DNA of 64,000 bases from Candidatus Binatia bacterium (GCA_951812575.1 OX638322.1:4158501-4222500); one strand, 5' to 3'. Numbered from the stretch's first letter, positions 42,137 through 50,248 are shown. Program-made: numbers and translations. Notes: generated by a model from the letters alone, not told the origin.

Positions 42137-42826
42137 CTACACGAAGGCGATGCCCTTTGCGCGAATATACTCAGCGAAAGGGACCGAAGCGGCCAAGTTG
42201 TCGAATTCCGGCCCGTGAGTACTCAGGATTTCTACGGCAGCACGGGCATCTTCGCCAATCTCATCCGCCGCTAGGCCTACATCCAAGACTTGACCGGGAA
42301 ACTCTGCCGCCATTTCAACTCCGGAAATCAGTTGGACTCCTTCCGGAAGGCCCTGAAGCGTCGTCCGAATGGACTCTGGGTCTTCGGTCATCTTCACTTG
42401 AATTTGTTGTACGACGTTACCCTCTGCATCGTATCCATAAATGTCAACATCAGGATGACTCGTGCCTAACGCGAGGCAGTAGAAGATTTCATCATTGCCT
42501 TCATTGAGTCGATCGCAGACTTCAAGCTCTCCATGAATCCCTTTGATATTTGATAAAAGCCCTCCCAGCCGCTCTGGGCCAGATTCAAAATTGTCTACAT
42601 AATCATCTATTTCAGCAACGGAACTCGACAGGTCATCAAGGTCACTCCGACTGCGGGCGATTGCCCGGAGCACATTCTCAAACTCATTTTCGGAAAGCAC
42701 CGCGGGTACTCCAAGTGCCAGGGAAAATATCTGCTCCAAATCGCCCTTACCGAGACCGATATCTTCAGCATCAAGGCCCAGGTCTGAGAGGCTATTGACT
42801 GTTTCGTCCATGAGATCATCTATCAT
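42137..42826 (-). CDS. Uncharacterised protein with PD-(D/E)XK-like pattern
   Basis: A 229-residue acidic protein. The N-terminal part (1-90) is helical; from about 93 it reads IKGIHGELEVCDRL (Glu100 or Glu102), HPDVDIYGYD (Asp126, Asp128) and QQIQVKMTE (Gln143-x-Lys145). An acidic residue, then D, then Q/E-x-K in successive strands is the layout of PD-(D/E)XK nucleases, so a nuclease is a fair guess, but no direct family is recognised. The start overlaps the stop of the upstream TPR gene by 4 bases (ATGA). GC is lower than for its neighbours. With the TPR/coiled-coil partner it forms a two-gene cassette; see the first finding. Confidence 0.6.
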   Translation of the reverse strand: MIDDLMDETVNSLSDLGLDAEDIGLGKGDLEQIFSLALGVPAVLSENEFENVLRAIARSRSDLDDLSSSVAEIDDYVDNFESGPERLGGLLSNIKGIHGELEVCDRLNEGNDEIFYCLALGTSHPDVDIYGYDAEGNVVQQIQVKMTEDPESIRTTLQGLPEGVQLISGVEMAAEFPGQVLDVGLAADEIGEDARAAVEILSTHGPEFDNLAASVPFAEYIRAKGIAFV

Positions 42827-44130
42827 CGCGTTTCCTCCCGGACTCCAACAAACGTATCCATTGCTCGCTCAAGGCGTTTACCAAGACGTCCAAAGGATTT
42901 TGTCTTATCTTCAAGAAACTGTTCGAGAACCCCCGTGCCCTCTTCATCCTTCTCCTGCTCTTCAATCACCCTCATCAGACGTTCGCGGAGTTCGATTGAA
43001 TGGTGAAGGCTCTCCTCCGCCTCCTCCTCAAAGTCTTCTATTGTCTCATGGAGAGAGACAGCACAGCGATAGCTTCCGAGCTTCGTCCCATAGACCAAAT
43101 ATGAGACAGTATTTTTCATCGACTCTTTTGTCGCATAGGCCTGCGCTAAATAATAATAGAGGTCTGCACAATCCGGTCTGAGCAATGCTGCTGTTTTGAG
43201 GTATTTAGCCGCCAACAAGGGCTCTTCGAGTAATAAGTACGCCCTTCCCGCAGCGGCCAGGGCCCAAAAGTCCATCGGATCTTGTTCAAGGGAACGCCTA
43301 CTCAGGCACAGGCTAGTTCTCGCAAGTGCTACCTCTTTCGCTATACCCCCCTTTGCCCCACGGATCATACTGCCTACTCTATCAACGACGAGCGCCCTGG
43401 GGTTGAAGACGGCACTGATTCCTTTTCGGATATTTTCTGTCGTCCGACTTCGGATAAGCGCCTCCGCTAAATTCACATAACCCATAGGATTTTGAGGGTT
43501 CTCATGAACCTCAGCCTCCAGCCGAGGAATATCGTAGAGACTTTCTACAATTGAACGCCCGACGCTCATCGTTTTGGTCAAGTCAGCAAGCGCAGTCGTT
43601 TTCTCAAGTTCCGAATAGTCAGATTTCTCAGCCATCTCCGCATATTCTTGCTCAAGCGTTTCTCTACGCGCCTGCCGTTCTGCGGATACCTGGGAGTTTT
43701 CCTCCTCTAACTCGTTGATCTCAATCAAGATTCCTTCAATCTCACGGATCATCGGTGCAAGTTCTACCGGGAGATTATCGACGAGAGGAGAGAGAGCTGG
43801 GCGTTTGCCTATGAGATACTCGACGAGATTGTCGAGTTGATTCGAGAGTTCTCTATTAACAAGCCCATCTTCCTCATAAATACTAAGATTGACCTTACTC
43901 GTACCATTTGCAAGTTCAAGAAGAAGCGCCAGGTTGTTATTGCGCAGTTGGCTTTCTGTCTCAGCATTGGGAGATTGCTTTGCCAATTGAACGACCATTC
44001 GTGCAAGAGCCATTCTCAGCTTCTGCTCGACATCCGACAGAGACCAATCCTGTTTGATCTCACTGAAGGCGTCTTGAACGTGGGTAGAAAGCGACTCCGC
44101 CCGATTGATCAGTTTATCGAACAGGCCCAT
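42823..44130 (-). CDS. Uncharacterised TPR/coiled-coil protein
   Basis: A 435-residue, mostly helical protein starting MGLFDKLINRAESLSTHVQD. Residues about 115-165 (LIEINELEEENSQVSAERQA, then REEYAEMAEKSD-like repeats) form a coiled coil. From about 200 there are TPR-like pairs: NPQNPMGYVNLAEALIRSRT, PMDFWALAAAGRAYLLLEEP and ADLYYYLAQAYATKESMKNT. No enzyme motif is seen. AGAGG lies 8 bases before the ATG at 44130 (a TTG two codons higher is also possible). It overlaps the gene at 42137, so they are co-translated. A six-bp inverted repeat lies upstream at 44188-44214. It may be the sensor or scaffold of the pair; that is inference. Confidence 0.6.
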   Translation of the reverse strand: MGLFDKLINRAESLSTHVQDAFSEIKQDWSLSDVEQKLRMALARMVVQLAKQSPNAETESQLRNNNLALLLELANGTSKVNLSIYEEDGLVNRELSNQLDNLVEYLIGKRPALSPLVDNLPVELAPMIREIEGILIEINELEEENSQVSAERQARRETLEQEYAEMAEKSDYSELEKTTALADLTKTMSVGRSIVESLYDIPRLEAEVHENPQNPMGYVNLAEALIRSRTTENIRKGISAVFNPRALVVDRVGSMIRGAKGGIAKEVALARTSLCLSRRSLEQDPMDFWALAAAGRAYLLLEEPLLAAKYLKTAALLRPDCADLYYYLAQAYATKESMKNTVSYLVYGTKLGSYRCAVSLHETIEDFEEEAEESLHHSIELRERLMRVIEEQEKDEEGTGVLEQFLEDKTKSFGRLGKRLERAMDTFVGVREETR

Positions 44131-44187
44131 AAACAAACCTCTGTTTGCGCGACCTTATTTATGTTTCTCAACGCCTTAGACGCGATG

Positions 44188-44214
44188 ACGGAACATATTC
44201 TATATTGCTTCCGT
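44188..44214. promoter_or_regulatory. Inverted repeat upstream of the two-gene module
   Basis: ACGGAA (44188-44193) and TTCCGT (44209-44214) flank 15 bases that are AT-rich (CATATTCTATATTGC). It lies 58 bases before the start at 44130, in the promoter area of the module on the minus strand. The site is short, so chance is possible. Confidence 0.3.
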
Positions 44215-44228
44215 ACTACGCAGACGAG

Positions 44229-45116
44229 TCAAGCAAAGACCGTATATCCATCCATATAGCCCAGCTCGACCAGTTCGGTACGCGGAGCCCGGCGGGCCAT
44301 TTCTGCTTTGATAGGCGCGGTGTCGATCGTGCGCGAAAAGCCGGGCAGCCAGTTATCGTGATGGCTGAGGATAACGCGCTGCGGACGGAGCAGCGCGGCT
44401 TGCTGGGCGACGAATTGGGCCAGCGTGCCCTGAATGGGCTCACCGTCGATATTGCCCCGTCCGGCCGCCGCCAGAATCGCCACGTCCGGTCGCAGGCCGT
44501 GCAGAATGCCCTGCCAGTGACCGGAGGTATCCTGATACAGCAGCGTGCCGTCCGGCGTATCAAACAGATAGACCAGGGCGCCGCCGTCACCCCGGGCCCC
44601 CTGCTCAGAGGCTTGCAAGTGCGCAATGACTTCGTCGCCCATGGCGTTGAGCTGCTCCCACACCCCTTGCAGCTTCTCTTGCTGTTCCTGGTAGGTGACG
44701 CCCAACTCGCCAATACACACCGCGTCTGACGCGGGCAGCGGCTCGGCACTCCACACGCAGGAATGCTGACTCGGGTAGCCGGTGACCGTCACGTCCGCGG
44801 AAAGGCGGACGGTTTCGCCACCGGCTACGGGCAGGAGCTGCTCTTCGGGAACACCCTGCGCAGCCATAATCCGGATCGACTCGTATGAGCCGATAATTTT
44901 TGCGCCCGTGTTTTTGGCAATCCGCTCGGCCCCGTAGAGATGATCGAAGTGGGAATGGCCTACCACGATCCAGTCGGCCTGCCGAATGGCGTCAACCGTC
45001 GCTCCGGTCGGCGCAGCACTGGCCACCCGGTCGATATACGCGTCCAGCATGATGACCTGCTCGCCCAGCGTCAATCGAAACGTGGCACACCCCATCCAGT
45101 CCAAGGTCGCAGTCAT
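44229..45116 (-). CDS. MBL fold metal-dependent hydrolase (UPF0173-like)
   Basis: A 295-residue metallo-beta-lactamase-fold protein. The core motif GHSHFDHLYG supplies His54, His56, Asp58 and His59. It starts MTATLDWMGCATFRLTLGEQ, as in UPF0173/UlaG-like proteins (D-x-G-x-A-x-F/T). A later DTSGHWQGIL and ILSHHDNWLPG give the remaining ligands. Such proteins hydrolyse lactones or act on small phosphoesters. It lies between the module at 42823 and msrA on the same strand but with its own ribosome binding region. The substrate is unknown. Confidence 0.82.
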   Translation of the reverse strand: MTATLDWMGCATFRLTLGEQVIMLDAYIDRVASAAPTGATVDAIRQADWIVVGHSHFDHLYGAERIAKNTGAKIIGSYESIRIMAAQGVPEEQLLPVAGGETVRLSADVTVTGYPSQHSCVWSAEPLPASDAVCIGELGVTYQEQQEKLQGVWEQLNAMGDEVIAHLQASEQGARGDGGALVYLFDTPDGTLLYQDTSGHWQGILHGLRPDVAILAAAGRGNIDGEPIQGTLAQFVAQQAALLRPQRVILSHHDNWLPGFSRTIDTAPIKAEMARRAPRTELVELGYMDGYTVFA

Positions 45117-45166
45117 ACCCTCCCCTTTCTGCTCACCTGCCCCGCTCGTATAGAGGCCGGTTGACC

Positions 45167-45727
45167 TTAGGCCGCCGAGGCCGACGCTTTCAATTTGTTT
45201 TCAAACGCCTTACGGAATTTTCGCATCTTGGGATGAATGACCATCATGCAGTACGGCTGGTAGGGATTCTGCTGATAAAAGTTCTGGTGATAGCCTTCCG
45301 CCGGATAGAAAGTGGCCAGCGGAGCGATCTCGGTGACAATCGGGTTGATCCACAGGTCGGAGGCATCAGCCTCCTTTTTGGATTGCTCGGCTATGCGCTG
45401 TTGCTCTTCATCATGGTAGAAGATGGCCGAGCGGTACTGCGTACCGACATCATTGCCCTGCCGATTGAGCGTCGTCGGGTCGTGGGTCTGCCAAAAGATT
45501 TCCAGTATTTCCGTAAACGAGATAATGGCGGGATCAAAGGCAATCTGGGCAACCTCGGCGTGTCCGGTTGTCCCCGAGCAGACCGCTTCGTAGCTGGGAT
45601 GTTCGACCGCGCCGCCCGTATACCCGGACACCACGCTCTCGACGCCTTCGACCTCCAAATACACCGCCTCAATACACCAGAAACAGCCCGCTCCCAGGGT
45701 TGCGGTTTCTCGCCTATTAGCCATCAT
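45167..45727 (-). CDS. msrA: Peptide-methionine (S)-S-oxide reductase MsrA
   Basis: A 186-residue MsrA that reduces the S-epimer of methionine sulfoxide, with catalytic Cys15 in GCFWCIE (the usual GCFWG/C-x-E motif). YTGGAVEHPSYEAVCSGTTG and GHAEVAQIAFDP are the substrate region, followed by FWQTHDPTTLNRQGNDVGTQ and YRSAIFYHDEEQQ. The length is usual for the short form without an MsrB fusion. A Cys at 18 directly after the active site could act as the resolving residue; the other resolving Cys of some forms is not evident. It lies among accessory genes on the minus strand. Confidence 0.95.
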   Translation of the reverse strand: MMANRRETATLGAGCFWCIEAVYLEVEGVESVVSGYTGGAVEHPSYEAVCSGTTGHAEVAQIAFDPAIISFTEILEIFWQTHDPTTLNRQGNDVGTQYRSAIFYHDEEQQRIAEQSKKEADASDLWINPIVTEIAPLATFYPAEGYHQNFYQQNPYQPYCMMVIHPKMRKFRKAFENKLKASASAA

Positions 45728-45892
45728 GCCCTCCTATTACTCACGCGTTCCCGGCTATTCATCAAGGTTAGGCCGGAATGTACCACTTTCAGATACAACC
45801 GCTCAAGACAGTTTTGCGGATTATGCATGCGCCTGCGTCGGAGAGTAAACGTGCCCAGCATCTCTATACTGATTGGAGGACACGTTTACTCT
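45728..45892. other. Intergenic with 12-bp inverted repeat
   Basis: The gap between msrA and the SET gene contains a perfect 12-bp inverted repeat, AGAGTAAACGTG (45842-45853) and CACGTTTACTCT (45881-45892), with a 27-base spacer. It starts one base after the SET gene stop on the minus strand. No T-run of the usual length follows, so it may be a terminator-like structure, a protein site or a recombination site. Confidence 0.45.
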
Positions 45893-46294
45893 TTAGAGCG
45901 GATCGACTTCCATGGCCTCCCAGTACTCGTCGCCGTAGCTATAGAAAATTTCCTCGCCGGGTCGAATGCTGCGCAGGCTGACGATGCGGGCCGTCTTCCA
46001 ACGTGTCGAAATGATCAGTTCGGCGTTGGGCTTGTCACTATGATTAATATAGCGTGTGTAGTTCGAGCGTGGCCCGACGCCGTTAATCCAGTGGTTTTTG
46101 CACACCCACATCAGATACCGCGAGGAACGGTGGGGTTCCCGGTTCGCGTGCCAGTCGCGAATGATCTCGCCGGTGTAATAGCCTATGGTCTCGCCCTTCT
46201 TGATGCGGACTTTGGCAAACACACCCTTTCCACGGCCAGGAGACTTCCTGATCTCAAAGCTGTCAGCCGTATGCACGACTTCCTTCTTTGGCAT
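45893..46294 (-). CDS. SET domain protein lysine methyltransferase-like
   Basis: A 133-residue SET-domain protein, close to a minimal domain. SFEIRKSPGRGKGVFAKVRI (12-31) is the RGxGVFA cofactor entrance, followed by KKGETIGYYTGEII, YTRYINHSDKPNAELI (the NHS motif that binds S-adenosylmethionine) and GEEIFYSYGDEYWEAMEVDP with the conserved Tyr. All core motifs are present, so it should be active on a lysine, perhaps of a ribosomal or small basic protein. The start at 46294 has GGAGG close upstream; the frame runs 26 codons further, but that overlaps the aminotransferase end. It is unusual in such a catabolic run. Confidence 0.82.
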   Translation of the reverse strand: MPKKEVVHTADSFEIRKSPGRGKGVFAKVRIKKGETIGYYTGEIIRDWHANREPHRSSRYLMWVCKNHWINGVGPRSNYTRYINHSDKPNAELIISTRWKTARIVSLRSIRPGEEIFYSYGDEYWEAMEVDPL

Positions 46295-46323
46295 GCCTCC
46301 GCCCCCTGGTCGTACCGGCTTGT

Positions 46324-47211
46324 TCAGGCATACACCGGCGTGCCATGCGTCCCAGCCTCGCGCAACTGCCAATACAGACGATTGAGGCGCTGGGTCAGCG
46401 GACCGGGTACCGCGCCCTGCAAGGGGCGTCCGGCCACTTCCCGGACCGCTAAGGCGCCGCCTGCCGTGCTACAGGTAAACACCTCGTCCGCCGAGTAGAG
46501 ATCAAAGGCGGTGACATCCCCCTCAACCGCCGGGATACCCGCCTCCTGGGCCAGATCGAGAAAGGTCTGGCGGGTAATGCCGCGCAACACCTGTCGTCCG
46601 GGGGTGTAGAGCGTCCCCTGTCGGACCATAAAGACATTCGAGGCCGGCCCCTCGCTCACATAGCCGTCAGCCGACAGCCAGATCACATCGTCATAGCCCG
46701 CCTCCAGGGCCTCGATTTTAGCCAGTTGAAAATGCAGGCGATCCAGACATTTATAGCGTGGGTCGAGCGTGTCCGGCGTAAAGCTGCGTAAATGACTGAT
46801 GAACAGGCGAATACCGTTATTCCGCTTTTCCTCATCGGCTAAGAAGATATACGGCGCCGCCCAGATAATGATGGTCGGATCGTAGTCGCGCGGGTCGGCG
46901 ACCACCTGTTTGGCTACGCCCCGGGTCACAATAAAGCGGATGGTGGCGTCGTGCAGTTCGTTGCGGCGCACGGTTTCAATGATCGCCTGGCGCCACTCGT
47001 CTCGCGTCAGGGCGGTCGTCAGCCGGGCGGCCTGGAGAGACTGAAAAAACCGGTCGAGATGTTCGTCCAGCTTGAAGATCGTACCCCGCCAGGCAGAGAC
47101 CACGTCAAACACGCCGTCACCCAGCAGGAAGCCCTGATCGAGCACCGAGATGTTAGCCTGACTCAGGGGTTTATACTCGCCGTTGATATACACCAGGGGT
47201 TCGTGTGTCAT
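46324..47211 (-). CDS. Aminotransferase class IV
   Basis: A 295-residue PLP enzyme of the class IV fold (branched-chain or D-amino acid aminotransferase, or aminodeoxychorismate lyase). The opening VYINGEYKPLSQANISVLDQGFLLGDGVFD is typical. The PLP Lys fits Lys154 in PRYKCLDRLHFQ, and ADGYVSEGPASNVFMV (181-196) supplies the conserved Glu187 and Asn. GITRQTFLDLAQEAG is the late substrate loop. Its reaction cannot be fixed: this group is broad. It lies 11 bases downstream of the LRAT gene and upstream of the SET gene in one minus-strand set. Confidence 0.88.
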   Translation of the reverse strand: MTHEPLVYINGEYKPLSQANISVLDQGFLLGDGVFDVVSAWRGTIFKLDEHLDRFFQSLQAARLTTALTRDEWRQAIIETVRRNELHDATIRFIVTRGVAKQVVADPRDYDPTIIIWAAPYIFLADEEKRNNGIRLFISHLRSFTPDTLDPRYKCLDRLHFQLAKIEALEAGYDDVIWLSADGYVSEGPASNVFMVRQGTLYTPGRQVLRGITRQTFLDLAQEAGIPAVEGDVTAFDLYSADEVFTCSTAGGALAVREVAGRPLQGAVPGPLTQRLNRLYWQLREAGTHGTPVYA

Positions 47212-47222
47212 GCCTGTCCTTT

Positions 47223-47903
47223 TCAGCCGCGTTCCCTGGACGAGAGCGCTGTTCCGACCGCCTCACCGACTGCCCACAGGCCAACGGCGAGCGCCGCTCC
47301 GACCGGACCGGCGGTGAGCGCTCCTATCCCGGCCGAGGTACCGGCCCCAACCGCTTGACCGGTGCGTTTCGCCGCGTTCTGCTCCCGCCCGAGCGCACTC
47401 GCCGTGGATTCGGCAATCAGTTGGGCGGCATCCGCGGCAATCAACCAGGGCGTCGTTGCCACCCTGCCCGCAGCTTTGGTTGAGAGTCTGGACGAGGCCT
47501 TGAGCGCCAGTCTGGCCGCGCCCGTGGCAACCAGACCAACGGCCACCTTGGTTACCACTTCGGAGGCGGTCTGCATGAAGCGATCCGCCTGCTGACTCTG
47601 GCGGTTGCCGCTGCGGCACCAGTTGACGAAATGCTCGCAGTTATTCCACAGAATGTGATAGTCCTGCTCACCGAGGCAGCTCAGCGCCCGGAGCGCGATC
47701 TCATGCGCCTCATACGAGGCCGGAGAGGCGACGACCTCCATCGGACGGCCTTTGGCAAATGTTTCATAGGAACTGACCTGAACCGTGGCATTGACTCCAT
47801 CTGACACACCGCGTCCGTATTGCACGACATAGCCGTCTCCGAGATCAATCGCGTGGTGGGTGTACCAGCCGCGCCGCACGCTGAGATGATCGCCCCTTGC
47901 CAT
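47223..47903 (-). CDS. LRAT domain protein with glycine-rich C-terminus
   Basis: A 226-residue protein. The N-terminus has a lecithin:retinol acyltransferase/NlpC-P60-like catalytic domain: MARGDHLSVRRGWYTHHAID gives His16 or His17 and WNNCEHFVNWC gives Cys89. The remaining half (about 115-226) is alanine/glycine-rich with several hydrophobic, glycine-zipper stretches (GAGTSAGIGALTAGPVGAAL), likely to associate with membranes. Such proteins may act on lipids, phospholipids or lipoproteins, or as effectors. It begins 29 bases downstream of the two tiny genes and ends 11 bases before the aminotransferase. The role is unknown. Confidence 0.72.
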   Translation of the reverse strand: MARGDHLSVRRGWYTHHAIDLGDGYVVQYGRGVSDGVNATVQVSSYETFAKGRPMEVVASPASYEAHEIALRALSCLGEQDYHILWNNCEHFVNWCRSGNRQSQQADRFMQTASEVVTKVAVGLVATGAARLALKASSRLSTKAAGRVATTPWLIAADAAQLIAESTASALGREQNAAKRTGQAVGAGTSAGIGALTAGPVGAALAVGLWAVGEAVGTALSSRERG

Positions 47904-47932
47904 TCTTATTTCAGCGCTGCTCTTCCTAGCGC

Positions 47933-48166
47933 TCAGGAGGCCCGCCGCAGTGCCTCTTCAACTGCTGGAGGAATATCTATGAAAACAAAATTCTTGAGAG
48001 GGTAGAGATAGTCTTCGCCTTCGTTATCTATGACTCGAATGTATTGAGATTGAGCCGCGCTTTCATCAGGAAGCACTTCATAAACTCGACGAGGGGTCAG
48101 TAAATCCGCATCGTCGGAATGGATGCAGATTGCAAACTTTTGCCCGGAATTTACTGGAGCAGCCAT
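47933..48166 (-). CDS. Small hypothetical protein, conserved pair member 2
   Basis: A 77-residue acidic protein reading FAICIHSDDADLLTPRRVYE, then YIRVIDNEGEDYLYPLKNFV. No named domain, but the pattern is familiar from small conserved proteins in cyanobacteria and other bacteria, often next to a protein like the one at 48172. The ATG at 48166 is used; an upstream TTG at 48175 overlaps the previous stop and would add three residues. The two genes are probably co-translated. Confidence 0.55.
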   Translation of the reverse strand: MAAPVNSGQKFAICIHSDDADLLTPRRVYEVLPDESAAQSQYIRVIDNEGEDYLYPLKNFVFIDIPPAVEEALRRAS

Positions 48167-48171
48167 ACTGG

Positions 48172-48405
48172 TCAATCCAGGAATCTCCTAATCCTCATTT
48201 TCTTTCTACCAATTCCATGCGCCTCAAACCAGTGGATTTCTGCCCGGCGTAGAGTCCCGTCAGAAAGCCGAATCCGGGCGACCCCTTTCAGCTTTCGCCA
48301 ACGCCCCGGTCCGTACTGTTTTCTGAGAAACGCGAGTATTCGAATGCGGTTCCCAGAGGCAATGGTCTCTACGTTGGCAATTTCTCCGATAATATGGAAA
48401 TGCAT
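48172..48405 (-). CDS. Small hypothetical protein, conserved pair member 1
   Basis: A 77-residue basic protein reading MHFHIIGEIANVETIASGNR, then FLRKQYGPGRWRKLKGVARI and RRAEIHWFEAHGIGRKKMRI. This composition and size match a conserved family of small proteins known mainly from cyanobacteria, of unknown role. The start follows the gene at 48415 by 9 bases. The positive charge suggests nucleic acid or a partner protein as target. It is followed by the acidic gene at 47933 with an overlap of stop and start, which is how TA or regulator pairs look, but neither is a recognised TA family. Confidence 0.6.
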   Translation of the reverse strand: MHFHIIGEIANVETIASGNRIRILAFLRKQYGPGRWRKLKGVARIRLSDGTLRRAEIHWFEAHGIGRKKMRIRRFLD

Positions 48406-48414
48406 TCCACTCTA

Positions 48415-49077
48415 CTATTGAGTCCCGGATGCAGCACCATCCCTCGCTCCTTTATAAATCGTGACCGCACAGGGCCGCCCTACTACCTCGCCTTTGTCGT
48501 TGAACTCGCCATACTCCGATTGGAACACATCCATGCCCCATTCCCTGGGCTGGGTGTCAAACCAGAGCTTGGTATGCCCACAGTAATACAGGACGTCCTT
48601 TTGGTGAAAACTCCAGGCGTGGGGCCGCTTCGTCACTCCCAGCGCCGTGGGATGGCGCGCGGAGGTTTCGGCCTTGCCCTCCTGGAGCATCCGCCCTCCG
48701 CTCGGACAGTAGTGCAGGAAAAACTGAAACTTCTCGTCGTCTTCTTCACAGGTAAAGTCGTAGCCGTGAGAACGCAGAAACATGGCATATATTTCCGCCA
48801 GCAGGGCCGGGTCTTTGTCCCGATAAGCCTCCAGCACCGGCCGCCAGAGTTTCTCACCCACATAGCGCCAGGCTTCTTCCACCGCGTCCTCGCCCAGCTT
48901 TTCTTGGATATAGTCGAGAAAAACGGCAGACATATCACCATACAAGTCATGAATCGGACGGCCCTCTTCCCAGATGTCGTCAACGGCTTGCAGGGCGTCT
49001 TGGGTACGACCGGCCTGAATGGCGGCTTTGGCGCGGTCGCGGGCGGTCTGCATGAAGTCGTGGCGGATATGTTTCAT
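48415..49077 (-). CDS. Hypothetical protein with His/Cys-rich core
   Basis: A 220-residue protein. GGAGGG lies before the ATG at 49077, which is preferred to a start at 49107. Residues 1-75 are helical (MKHIRHDFMQTARDRAKAAI). The centre carries CEEDDEKFQFFLHYCPSGGR (about 109-128), followed by RPHAWSFHQKDVLYYCGHTK and LWFDTQPREWGMDVFQSEYG. The Cys and His residues could bind a metal. Not recognised; proteins of this look often stand beside Rieske oxygenases, which is the case here (five genes upstream in the same run). It may have a catabolic or chaperone role. Confidence 0.6.
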   Translation of the reverse strand: MKHIRHDFMQTARDRAKAAIQAGRTQDALQAVDDIWEEGRPIHDLYGDMSAVFLDYIQEKLGEDAVEEAWRYVGEKLWRPVLEAYRDKDPALLAEIYAMFLRSHGYDFTCEEDDEKFQFFLHYCPSGGRMLQEGKAETSARHPTALGVTKRPHAWSFHQKDVLYYCGHTKLWFDTQPREWGMDVFQSEYGEFNDKGEVVGRPCAVTIYKGARDGAASGTQ

Positions 49078-49103
49078 CGACTGGCCCTCCACTGTCAGCG
49101 ACG

Positions 49104-50228
49104 TCACACGAAAATATCGAGCGGCAAGAATGCCGAGACCACAAAGTTCGGAACATCGACCAGTTCGCTGACTTTCAGGTCTACCGCCACGCTACAGATG
49201 GCGTAGGCCTGCTGGCGGGTATAGCCGCGCTCGCTCACCAGGTGGTCGATCATATTGAGCAAGGCGTTGCGCGCGGCCAAGGTAGCGTCTTCGGAGTGGG
49301 CCACACCGTCACGCGTATACGACTGGCCGGTGGTTGCAAAGAAGCGTTTGGGAGCGGCCATCTCGGGCGTTGTATAATAATCCTCGCGATAAAACTGAAT
49401 CTCACGAATATTGTGCTGCGCTGCCAGACCCTTGAGGATTTTGAAAGAACAGTAACAGGTGGCGCCCATCTCGACCGCGGTACCGCAGGCTTCCCCGTCT
49501 CCCTGAGCAAAATGAGCATCGCCAACCGAGAGTAAGCCGCCCGGCGTAAAAACGGGGAAACGGATGGTCGTCCCTTTGGTCAGTTGCTTGATATCCAGAT
49601 TTCCGCCGGTCTCATGCGGGGCAATGGTCCGCATAGCAGTCGAGGCAATGCCGGCATCTGCGGGAACCGCGTCTTGAGCCTGCGGCAACAGGACGACACC
49701 CCCACGTTCGGCCAGCTCGGCCTCGCGCTGGTTAATCTGTTGCAGCAGTTCATGCGAGGGCGCCAGGCCGATGACCCCCATAAAAGGCGCACCGGGAATA
49801 CGCACCCCAGGCAGGTCGTCCGAGGTCGCAAAACCGTTCTCAATCGTCCAGCGCACGATATACGGCTCGGTAAAGTCGTTTCGCAGAAAGCCGAAGCCCG
49901 GCACCTGGACGGTAAAGCCAAAGGGTTGGGGCTCGACTTCAACCAGGGTGACTTCCAGCACATCGCCGGGTTGCGCGCCTTTGACATAAACCGGCCCGGT
50001 CAACGGATGCACGACACCGAGATTGGCGTTTTGTAAATCAGCCGCCGTGGTTGCCGGGCTGATAAAGCCGTCAAAGGCATCTCGCGTTTCCAGACCGACC
50101 ACTTGGCCGGGCTCGACTTCCGCGACCGGCTCAATATCGGGATGCCAACGGTTATGGCCAAGAGACGGCTCTTCCTGGAGGGTTTTGGCACGGTCGATTG
50201 CAATATAGGCGGCGGTTTCGATACTCAT
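49104..50228 (-). CDS. Acetamidase/formamidase family protein
   Basis: A 374-residue protein of the FmdA/AmdA family, which releases ammonia from formamide or acetamide. Motifs: TAADLQNANLGVVHPLTGPV, YVKGAQPGDVLEVTLVEVEP, IPGAPFMGVIGLAPS, the metal-binding-like HETGGNLDIKQLTKGTTIRF (about 210-229) and SVGDAHFAQGDGEACGTAVE (about 240-259). GGGGGGAGACG lies before the ATG at 50228; a longer frame to 50330 does not match. It lies between the NTF2-like and the His/Cys-rich genes. Together with the dimethylformamidase at 35593 it suggests use of small amides, though they are 12 kb apart. Confidence 0.88.
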   Translation of the reverse strand: MSIETAAYIAIDRAKTLQEEPSLGHNRWHPDIEPVAEVEPGQVVGLETRDAFDGFISPATTAADLQNANLGVVHPLTGPVYVKGAQPGDVLEVTLVEVEPQPFGFTVQVPGFGFLRNDFTEPYIVRWTIENGFATSDDLPGVRIPGAPFMGVIGLAPSHELLQQINQREAELAERGGVVLLPQAQDAVPADAGIASTAMRTIAPHETGGNLDIKQLTKGTTIRFPVFTPGGLLSVGDAHFAQGDGEACGTAVEMGATCYCSFKILKGLAAQHNIREIQFYREDYYTTPEMAAPKRFFATTGQSYTRDGVAHSEDATLAARNALLNMIDHLVSERGYTRQQAYAICSVAVDLKVSELVDVPNFVVSAFLPLDIFV

Positions 50229-50248
50229 GATTTTTCGTCTCCCCCCAC

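Noticed and set aside
45161..46498. Long plus-strand frame (445 codons) opposite msrA, the SET gene and the aminotransferase
   Set aside because: It is antisense to three well-supported genes. High-GC coding DNA often keeps the opposite frame open. No family signature and no ribosome binding site.
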